Positions 15,467 through 21,515 of a stretch of DNA of 21,515 nucleotides are shown piece by piece. The notes beneath the pieces were generated by a model that was given only the letters and a program-made list of their open reading frames with translations, had not been told where the DNA came from and made no database searches. Made by a program: the position numbers and the translations under genes. Numbering within the stretch: the stretch's first letter is position 1; each line of letters opens with the position of its first letter. The DNA is from Phocaeicola plebeius (GTDB taxonomy: Bacteria; Bacteroidota; Bacteroidia; Bacteroidales; Bacteroidaceae): NCBI RefSeq assembly GCF_003437535.1, contig NZ_QSQT01000045.1, positions 794 through 22,308 on the forward strand, given 5' to 3'.

Positions 15467-16681
15467 ATGAATACAATGAATCAGGAAACTGCGCAACTTC
15501 TCCAGCAAATAGGAATTGAGAAATCTGATTTGAGCTGGACCACACAAGTTGTACTCATTCTAGCCATTTTACTGGTATCTTATCTTACTACACTAATCTT
15601 CCGCCATCTTATCATGCCAGCCGTACGAAAGATTACGGCCCGCACCAAAGCCACGTGGGACGATTATCTGTTCAATGACAAGATGATGAAAGCCTCTTGC
15701 CGGATGATTCCACCTATCACCTGGTACATCCTGCTCCCTTTTGCCTTTGATGACAAATCAGCCTATCTGCTTCAAATCTTACTGAAAATCTGTCTGATTT
15801 ATCTCATCATCACGGCCCTCATGCTGATTAAATGCTTCCTTGACTCCCTCTATGAAATATCCAGCGAGCATGAAGCGTTAAAAAACCGTCCGCTCAAAGG
15901 TATTTACCAGATGATAAACCTGATATCTATAGGAGTAGGTATCATTCTCATCATCAGCGTCCTGATTGACCGGAACGCCACTGCTATCCTGACCGGACTC
16001 GGTGCCTCGGCCGCCATCCTGATGTTGATTTTCAAGGACAGTATTCTGGGATTAGTGGCCGGCGTACAGCTTTCGGCCAACGATATGCTTCGCCCGGGCG
16101 ACTGGATTACCATGACCAAATACGGTGCCGATGGTTATGTGATTGAAGTATCACTGACTACCGTAAAAGTACAGAACTTCGACAAGACCATCACCACCAT
16201 TCCTCCCTACGCACTGGTCAGCGATTCCTTCCAAAACTGGAGAGGCATGCGCGAGTGTGGAGGTCGCCGCATCAAACGCTCGCTGTTCATTGACATGACT
16301 ACCGTGCATTTCTGTACACCGGAGGAAGTGAACCAATTCGTACAAAAAGGATGGATAACTGCTCCAACCGAAGGAAATGAACCACCCGTCAACCTGCACG
16401 TGTTCCGCGAGTATGCCCTCAAATACATCAGCAACCATCCAGAAGTGAATCACAACCTGATGCAGATGGTCCGCCAGTTGCAGCCCACCACCGAAGGTAT
16501 CCCCGTAGAAATCTACTGTTTCTCGAACACCCCCGACTGGATTCCTTACGAAACCTTGCAAGGAGAAATCTTTGACCACCTGATAGCCATGATACCGGAA
16601 TTCGGCCTGCATATCTTCCAACGCCCGGCCGGAACCGATTTTCAACCCAATGAGAAAAATGAATTTATAACTTCAAAATAA
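15467..16681 (+). CDS. YbdG-like mechanosensitive channel (MscS superfamily)
   Basis: This is a 404-residue inner-membrane channel that opens under membrane tension and relieves osmotic stress. Hydrophobic helices lie at about 24-46, 78-97, 100-120 and 145-167. The pore helix and upper beta domain follow: LTGLGASAAILMLIFKDSIL, then DMLRPGDWITM, ADGYVIEVSLTTVKVQNFD and SFQNWRGM-x-ECGGRRIKRS. These last blocks and the overall length fit the YbdG/MscM branch better than the 286-residue MscS itself. The C-terminal cytoplasmic domain (about 265-390) looks complete. A Bacteroides promoter sits upstream, and a thioesterase gene follows after 6 nt. Confidence 0.92.
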   Translation: MNTMNQETAQLLQQIGIEKSDLSWTTQVVLILAILLVSYLTTLIFRHLIMPAVRKITARTKATWDDYLFNDKMMKASCRMIPPITWYILLPFAFDDKSAYLLQILLKICLIYLIITALMLIKCFLDSLYEISSEHEALKNRPLKGIYQMINLISIGVGIILIISVLIDRNATAILTGLGASAAILMLIFKDSILGLVAGVQLSANDMLRPGDWITMTKYGADGYVIEVSLTTVKVQNFDKTITTIPPYALVSDSFQNWRGMRECGGRRIKRSLFIDMTTVHFCTPEEVNQFVQKGWITAPTEGNEPPVNLHVFREYALKYISNHPEVNHNLMQMVRQLQPTTEGIPVEIYCFSNTPDWIPYETLQGEIFDHLIAMIPEFGLHIFQRPAGTDFQPNEKNEFITSK

Positions 16682-16687
16682 AAAACA

Positions 16688-17056
16688 ATGGAAACAGGAC
16701 TTACATACAGCAGCACCGTACAGGTAAATTCCACCAACACCGCCTTAGCACTCGGCTCAGGAGATATGGAAGTGTTTGCTACTCCCGCACTGGTAGCCTT
16801 GATGGAAAACGCTGCCATGAATGCCGTAAAGCCCGTACTCCCGGAAGGCTCTACTACCGTAGGTGCCATGATACAGACCTCGCACCTCAAGCCCTCCGGT
16901 CTGAACGAAGAAGTGACAGCTACCGCGGAACTCACAGAAATAGAAGGCCGTAAACTAACCTTCAAAGTTAGTGCAACCGACAGCAAAGGGCTGGTGGGAG
17001 AAGGTACTCACATCCGCTACATTGTGGACAGGGAACGTTTCTTGAGCAAACTTTAA
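16688..17056 (+). CDS. FlK-like hotdog-fold thioesterase
   Basis: This is a 122-residue cytosolic enzyme of the single-hotdog thioesterase type. Thr32, Glu40 and His66 (in FATPALVALME and IQTSH) have the same +8 and +34 spacing as the catalytic Thr42, Glu50 and His76 that I recall for fluoroacetyl-CoA thioesterase FlK. The rest follows the fold, with GLNEEVTATAELTEIEGRKL and a final strand. The homology indicates acyl-CoA hydrolysis, but nothing here indicates fluoroacetate as substrate; a housekeeping short-chain acyl-CoA is more plausible in a gut anaerobe. It begins 6 nt after the channel stop, so the two are co-transcribed although no functional link is obvious. Confidence 0.82.
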   Translation: METGLTYSSTVQVNSTNTALALGSGDMEVFATPALVALMENAAMNAVKPVLPEGSTTVGAMIQTSHLKPSGLNEEVTATAELTEIEGRKLTFKVSATDSKGLVGEGTHIRYIVDRERFLSKL

Positions 17057-17136
17057 CAGCACACAATCGTCTACCATAGATTTATAGACAGACAACTGCA
17101 TCAACGGTAGAACTCTAAAACATCATTTACGTTTTC

Positions 17137-17221
17137 CATTCTGCATCCCTAAGTTTTCCGATGCGGAAACCTATAGATGCAGAATGAGAAACATAAGTTT
17201 CCGCAAGGGAAAACATAAAAA
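17137..17221. repeat. Palindromic intergenic repeat, copy 2
   Basis: CATTCTGCATC (17137-17147) and GATGCAGAATG (17176-17186) are a perfect 11-bp inverted repeat. They enclose a smaller GTTTTCC/GGAAAC hairpin. Adjacent to it, 17188-17221 holds GAAACATAAGTTTC and GTTTCC-GCAAG-GGAAAAC, and matches 6-39 at about 30 of 34 positions. The unit lies in the 327-nt convergent spacer 17057-17383, which otherwise holds only the terminator at 17313-17364. It is probably a dispersed repeat of the REP/MITE kind; this type is inferred. Confidence 0.6.
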
Positions 17222-17312
17222 ACAAAAGTCGAAATACCACTTATCTCCTTCGTATTTTTTCAATTAGCGTGAAAGTGTTTTTCCCTCATCCTCTCTATGT
17301 CATTTAACACAG

Positions 17313-17364
17313 AAAAAAAAGAATCCCTGAAACAAGGATATTTCACTTGCTTCAGGGATTTTTT
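17313..17364. terminator. Bidirectional intrinsic terminator
   Basis: AATCCCTGAA (17322-17331) pairs with TTCAGGGATT (17351-17360), and the stem is prolonged by CAAG/CTTG after one mismatch. Eight A precede it (17313-17320) and six T follow (17359-17364), so it works on both strands. It serves the channel/thioesterase operon and the convergent transporter gene. Confidence 0.85.
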
Positions 17365-17383
17365 CATATACATATTATTACTA

Positions 17384-18982
17384 TTACACAATTACCAGTG
17401 CAATCAGCTGAATAAACAATATCAGGAATACCATAGCAATAGGATATACTGTAGCGTATGCCACTCCCGGAATGTTACTGTCTGTCATCGAATCGGCAGC
17501 AGCCAGACCAGGCGTACTGGTCATACCGCCGGTAATGGTACCTAACAAGTCGAGCAGGCTTACCTTAAAGACCCATCGGCCCACTATGGCAGCCAACAGC
17601 ATGGGTACCAATGTAACCAACGCTCCGACTCCGAAAAGCAGGAAACCACTTTCCTGGAAGGTGGCTACCAAGGTCTTTCCGGCTGAAGTTCCTACCTCTG
17701 CCAGGAACAGCAACAAGCCCAACTGACGCAGCAACTGATTGGCAGGACCTGACATGGACCACATAATCGGACCAGTCTTACCAATGGCGCTCAGGAACAA
17801 TGCCATCATCAGTACCCCTCCGGTCAGTCCCGGAGAGAAAGTCATGCCACCTCCGAAAGAGATGTGCAGTTTTCCGAATAATACGCCCAACACGATACCC
17901 ATAGCTATCGGGAAGAAGTCTGTATCCGACAAACGCTTTACATCATTTCCCAACAAACGGGCTACTGCCTGGATACCTTCCTTCTCACCTACCACCATCA
18001 GCTTGTCACCAAACTTCAGTGCCAGTTCCGGTGAGGGAGACAAGTCAATACCGCTTCGACGTACACGAGTAACCGTACAGCCAAAGTTCTTCTGCAGGTT
18101 CAGTTCACCCAACTGCTTGTTAATCATATCTTTCTTGGTGAGCAACAAAGATTCAATGGTCTGTGTATGGCTCAACGGAAGTTCACCTTCTTCACGCTCA
18201 CCCAACATCAACGCCAAACTGTTCAATGAATTCTCGCTGCCCACAGCCTGAATGCAATCACCTTCCTGCAACACGGTATGTGCTTTGGGTATCAGAATCT
18301 CTTCTCCCTGCTTCAAGCGTGAAATCACAGCCCCTGTCATGGCACGTATGTTCAACTGGCTTAACGTACGGCCAAATACAGCCGGATTCGTCACCCGGAA
18401 CAAGCAAGTGCTCAGTTCAGGGAACTGGCTGCGCCGTTCCTTCTCCAGTCTGTGTGCTTCTTCATTCAAGTCCACTCCCATCAGTTTGGGAAGCAACTTC
18501 ACAAAAAGAATCACCCCAATCACCCCAAACGGATAGGCAATACCGTAGGCAATGGAAGCCAACGGCGACTGGGTACTGTCAATGGCCACCGCCAAACCAG
18601 GTGTACTGGTCAAGGCACCGGCTATCAAGCCCACGATACTTGGCGTATCGATGTCAAAAAGATATTTCATTCCGACCCCTGTCAGGCAGGCAGAAGCCAC
18701 TATCAGCAGCGTAATCAGAATCAAGGTTTTTCCCTTGCTCCGGAACGAATGGAAGAAACCCGGACCGGCCTGAATGCCAATCGTAAAGATAAACAACACC
18801 AGCCCGAAGGTTCCCAGTTCCTTTGGAATGGATACCCCCCAATGCCCGAAGGCAAGAGCAATGAAAATCACGGCAGACACATCGAGCGATAGGCCCATCA
18901 CTTTGATACGTCCGAGCATAAAGCCCAAGGCTACAATCAAGAAAATTGCAAAATACGAAGTTTGCAGTAAGTCTGTCAACAT
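17384..18982 (-). CDS. AspT/YidE-type transporter with two RCK_C domains
   Basis: This inner-membrane carrier has 532 residues from the chosen start. Two membrane halves of about five helices each (residues 5-160 and 355-532) repeat the same motif: GALTSTPGLAVA in the first and GGMTSTPGLAAADSMTDSN in the second. Between them lie two RCK_C (TrkA-C) regulatory domains, about 190-265 and 275-350, with REGxKL-like turns such as LQEGDCIQAVG and LKFGDKLMVVGEKEG. This is the aspartate:alanine exchanger (AAE) architecture; the substrate of this member is unknown, and amino or dicarboxylic acids are likely. I start at the Met at 18982 rather than 19045, because the added 21 residues are not hydrophobic in the family pattern and overlap a possible promoter. 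It stands downstream of the GH127/146 gene on the same strand. Confidence 0.88.
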   Translation of the reverse strand: MLTDLLQTSYFAIFLIVALGFMLGRIKVMGLSLDVSAVIFIALAFGHWGVSIPKELGTFGLVLFIFTIGIQAGPGFFHSFRSKGKTLILITLLIVASACLTGVGMKYLFDIDTPSIVGLIAGALTSTPGLAVAIDSTQSPLASIAYGIAYPFGVIGVILFVKLLPKLMGVDLNEEAHRLEKERRSQFPELSTCLFRVTNPAVFGRTLSQLNIRAMTGAVISRLKQGEEILIPKAHTVLQEGDCIQAVGSENSLNSLALMLGEREEGELPLSHTQTIESLLLTKKDMINKQLGELNLQKNFGCTVTRVRRSGIDLSPSPELALKFGDKLMVVGEKEGIQAVARLLGNDVKRLSDTDFFPIAMGIVLGVLFGKLHISFGGGMTFSPGLTGGVLMMALFLSAIGKTGPIMWSMSGPANQLLRQLGLLLFLAEVGTSAGKTLVATFQESGFLLFGVGALVTLVPMLLAAIVGRWVFKVSLLDLLGTITGGMTSTPGLAAADSMTDSNIPGVAYATVYPIAMVFLILFIQLIALVIV

Positions 18983-19013
18983 GGTTAATAAAGATAAATG
19001 AATAAAACTGGGA

Positions 19014-19045
19014 TAAAGATAAGTAAATTTTACGGATTTCCCCAA
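19014..19045 (-). promoter_or_regulatory. Candidate promoter for the AspT-like transporter
   Basis: On the minus strand TTG (19043-19045) is followed by a 21-nt spacer and TATCTTTA (19014-19021), one base off TAnnTTTG. If real, transcription begins near 19007, which rules out the upstream start codon at 19045. Confidence 0.35.
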
Positions 19046-19083
19046 TTGGCTGCTATCATATCCCCCTATAGTTCATGAAAGGC

Positions 19084-21441
19084 TTATTCATTTACCAACA
19101 GACCTCTGCTTAAAACCATCCTCACGGTACGGAATTTAGGAGTTACCTCAGATTTTCCACGCATAATCTTCACCTCCCATTCCGAAGCTTTCCACAATTC
19201 TTTCGGCAATAACAGCGTATGCAATGCATTTTTCCCTTGAACAGAGCCTATCTTCACTTCATTTACATACACGTCTGCATCTTTTGCTGCGTCAGGGAAA
19301 GATTCGATTCTCACGGCATTGACCGGTTTTCCCTTGGACTTCATTTTATAAGCGAACCATCCGCGGGTTTCACGCCAGGGGGTTCCCTGCTCACTGCCTA
19401 TCACCGAATTTTCCATCTCTACAAAGTGGTCACTTTCCGGCTGTTGCTCACCACACACCACCATATCGGCCGTAGCCTGCTCCAATTGGGCACGTTCTTT
19501 CTCCACTTCAGCAAGTTCTTTTTGCCGCTGTCCGAGTTCCTCCTTAGACACAAGTTCCCAATAAATCATGTACCGGCACTCGTGTGTCTGATAGAAAGGT
19601 TTCAGTTTCATTCCCTCATATCTGGAAGGGTACACTCCAGTCAACGCAAACTCCAACTTATCAGGAGATACTTTCTTCAGGTTGCCCAAAAGATTATTTT
19701 CTTCTCCCACAATCACAGGCATGTTCTGCAAAGGCAATTGAGGCCCTGAAGCGATATGACCACCGCGACTGTCGTCCGCAAACTGGCCGTCCAGTCTTTC
19801 TTTTCCCATATCGGCTGCCAGCACAATGGGACCATACATAAATGAATAATAAGAGGACTTGTCCGGAAGTTGCACTGCACGCAAAGTCATGGGCAATGTC
19901 ATTTCAATAGCATCGCCATCCTGCCACTTTCTCTCTATGGTGTAATAGCCATCCGTCAAAGTTGCCTCTGCCTTCTTTCCGTTCACTGCAAAAGCCACCT
20001 TTGACTTATCTATCCATTCCGGACAACGGAAGCTCACTTTCATCTTTTTGGACTTATCTGTATGTAATACCATTCGAGTGCTTTCCTTTTCCGGGAAAGA
20101 CGTTTCCTGCGTAAAGGTCATGCCATATTCTTTCCATTCCAACACAGAAGAAATAAACATGTTGACAATCAGCTCGTCCTTACGTGATGCATATATCATC
20201 TCCCCGTACTTTGCATGGTTCTCCATTCCCGATCCCACACAACACCAGAAACAGCTTTGAGGCTGTGAATATACCCTGTAATGCCCTGAACGCATGGGAG
20301 TGAAATACACCAATCCTCCCTGCACCGGATTCTGGCTTGACAAGATATGATTATACAAAGCACGCTCATAATAATCCATATACGCCATATCACCCGAAGT
20401 CTGATAGAGCATCTTTGTCAGGCGAAGCATATTATAGGTATTGCAGGTTTCTGGACCCTGCTCACTGGTCATCATACTCGAAAAGTCATCTGCTTTATGG
20501 AAATGTTCTCTGACGCTATTTCCTCCGATAGATACACTCCGGTTGTTTACGACCGTATGCCAGAAGAAATCGGAAGCATCACTCCAGGCTTTCTCTCCGT
20601 CGAGGTCGGCAATTCGTTTAAAACCGATTACTTTCGGAATCTGCGTATTGGCATGCATACCGGTAAGCTGGTCTTTTTTCTCAAGAAGAGGATTCAAGAC
20701 CACCCTGTGTGAAAAACGTTTGGCCAAGTCAAGGTATTTTTTCTCTCCGGTCAGACCGTATACATCGGCAAATACCTCATTCAGTCCTCCATGTTCACTC
20801 CGGAGCATATCCTGAATCTGTTCGTCAGTCAGTGTGGAAACCGTATTCAGCATCCAGTCTGTCAAAGCAATCAGCATCCCTTCGGCTTCTTCCTTACCGG
20901 CTATCACATAGGCATCGCGCAAGCCCGCATACGTTTTATGGATATTATATAAAGGTACCCATCTATTATTGAGCCCGAAAGGATTGGCATCGATTTTTCC
21001 ATTCTTTATTTCATTCCAGATAGCTTTCCCGTTCGGAACTCCACAAAGATAGCCATTGCCTGAAGCCTCCTGACAACGTTTCATTTCAGAAAGGAAATAA
21101 TCCAGGCGTTTCCCGATTTCCTCATCACCCGTAGAAGCATACATATAAGATAAAGCCGAAAGATAATGCCCTCCTATATGCCCGTCGAGTCCGGTATTTT
21201 CCCAGTTCGGATAGTTTTCAGCTTTGGGCTGCAAACCTGCTTCCTTCATATAAGGAGCCAGTAATCTGTCCGGGGCGAGTCCTAACAGATAACAAATATC
21301 CATACTTTCTGCATGCTTGAACGGTCCGGAAATCAACCGGACATCCGTAATGGGAAATGTATTGATTTTCTGAGGCAGTCCTGCGCCCATACAAACAGAG
21401 GATGCCAAAAGCATCCAACCTAAAAGATACCCTTTTCTCAT
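19084..21441 (-). CDS. Secreted GH127/GH146-type beta-L-arabinofuranosidase
   Basis: This is a 785-residue glycoside hydrolase with a signal peptide (about 1-20). A long catalytic alpha-toroid (DUF1680; about 28-540) is followed by C-terminal beta domains that resemble DUF4986 (about 550-650) and DUF6805 (about 660-785). The cysteine-glycosidase residues are visible: Glu331 and Cys333 in GPETCNTYN, and Cys397, Cys400 and Cys401 in CFWCCVGSGMENHAKYGE. In this clan such Glu/Cys ligands hold a zinc ion, and one Cys of the CC pair is the nucleophile. Members release terminal beta-L-arabinofuranose from plant glycans. The C-x-x-C-C spacing suggests GH146 more than the C-x-C-C of HypBA1, but this is a by-eye call. 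No SusC/SusD pair is nearby. The 74 nt upstream (21442-21515) show no clear promoter. Confidence 0.88.
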   Translation of the reverse strand: MRKGYLLGWMLLASSVCMGAGLPQKINTFPITDVRLISGPFKHAESMDICYLLGLAPDRLLAPYMKEAGLQPKAENYPNWENTGLDGHIGGHYLSALSYMYASTGDEEIGKRLDYFLSEMKRCQEASGNGYLCGVPNGKAIWNEIKNGKIDANPFGLNNRWVPLYNIHKTYAGLRDAYVIAGKEEAEGMLIALTDWMLNTVSTLTDEQIQDMLRSEHGGLNEVFADVYGLTGEKKYLDLAKRFSHRVVLNPLLEKKDQLTGMHANTQIPKVIGFKRIADLDGEKAWSDASDFFWHTVVNNRSVSIGGNSVREHFHKADDFSSMMTSEQGPETCNTYNMLRLTKMLYQTSGDMAYMDYYERALYNHILSSQNPVQGGLVYFTPMRSGHYRVYSQPQSCFWCCVGSGMENHAKYGEMIYASRKDELIVNMFISSVLEWKEYGMTFTQETSFPEKESTRMVLHTDKSKKMKVSFRCPEWIDKSKVAFAVNGKKAEATLTDGYYTIERKWQDGDAIEMTLPMTLRAVQLPDKSSYYSFMYGPIVLAADMGKERLDGQFADDSRGGHIASGPQLPLQNMPVIVGEENNLLGNLKKVSPDKLEFALTGVYPSRYEGMKLKPFYQTHECRYMIYWELVSKEELGQRQKELAEVEKERAQLEQATADMVVCGEQQPESDHFVEMENSVIGSEQGTPWRETRGWFAYKMKSKGKPVNAVRIESFPDAAKDADVYVNEVKIGSVQGKNALHTLLLPKELWKASEWEVKIMRGKSEVTPKFRTVRMVLSRGLLVNE

Positions 21442-21515
21442 GTTTTTCGTCTCTTATTGTTTATGAAGTGATTTAAACTTTTCTTTTCCTTGCACATTTT
21501 CTCAATAGCATAACG

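Noticed and set aside
18983..19045. Upstream start of the AspT-like transporter
   Set aside because: The extra 21 residues are not typical of the family and overlap a candidate promoter; the Met at 18982 opens directly into the first helix.
1..21515. CRISPR array, tRNA/rRNA genes, transposase, phase-variable invertible promoter
   Set aside because: No regularly spaced direct repeats, no cloverleaf or rRNA-like stretch, no transposase or integrase protein, and no inverted-repeat-flanked promoter were found on reading either strand.

Overview
The window looks like a chromosomal segment of a gut Bacteroidales (Bacteroides/Phocaeicola type). Reasons: Bacteroides-type promoters (TTTG, about 19 nt, TAnnTTTG), few Shine-Dalgarno sites, Bacteroidetes FtsX-type permeases ending in NPV-x-(S/N)LK-x-E, a DUF6249-like protein beside an ECF sigma factor, and secreted polysaccharide-degrading enzymes (PL8, GH127/146). 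I see no tRNA, rRNA, CRISPR array, transposase or prophage gene.

Layout. (1) 1-5950: two large tandem MacB/FtsX-family permeases (520-5287) behind a strong sigma-54 (-24/-12) promoter with an upstream palindrome that looks like an enhancer site. The pair is flanked by two near-identical cassettes of about 90 nt. On the minus strand each reads as a complete gene for a roughly 61-nt small RNA: promoter with exact N19 spacing, short body, intrinsic terminator. A 61-66 codon ORF overlaps each cassette on the plus strand. A small exported protein follows on the minus strand. (2) 6141-7585: an ECF sigma factor, a small two-TM protein that is probably its anti-sigma factor, and a divergent two- or three-TM protein. 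The divergent promoter region is a mirror-symmetric pair of ECF-type promoters. (3) 7591-10669, minus: a PL8-type polysaccharide lyase with an N-terminal DUF6250-like domain. It is split by a +1 frameshift in a run of seven G.

(4) 10805-15300, minus: an operon etfB - etfA - TonB/MORN-like protein - acyl-CoA dehydrogenase. The ETF and dehydrogenase form an electron-transfer unit; the exported TonB-domain protein in the middle is unexpected. (5) 15467-17056, plus: a YbdG-like mechanosensitive channel followed 6 nt later by an FlK-like hotdog thioesterase, both behind a textbook Bacteroides promoter. (6) 17057-17383: convergent spacer with a palindromic intergenic repeat (a relative sits at 6-39) and a strong bidirectional terminator. 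(7) 17384-18982, minus: an AspT/YidE-type transporter with two RCK_C domains. (8) 19084-21441, minus: a secreted GH127/GH146 beta-L-arabinofuranosidase-type enzyme.

Most notable are the regulatory layers: duplicated sRNA cassettes, a sigma-54 promoter with an enhancer-like palindrome, mirror-image ECF promoters with a nearly leaderless sigma-factor mRNA, and a homopolymer that could switch the lyase on and off. All functional statements rest on reading motifs by eye; no database search was run.
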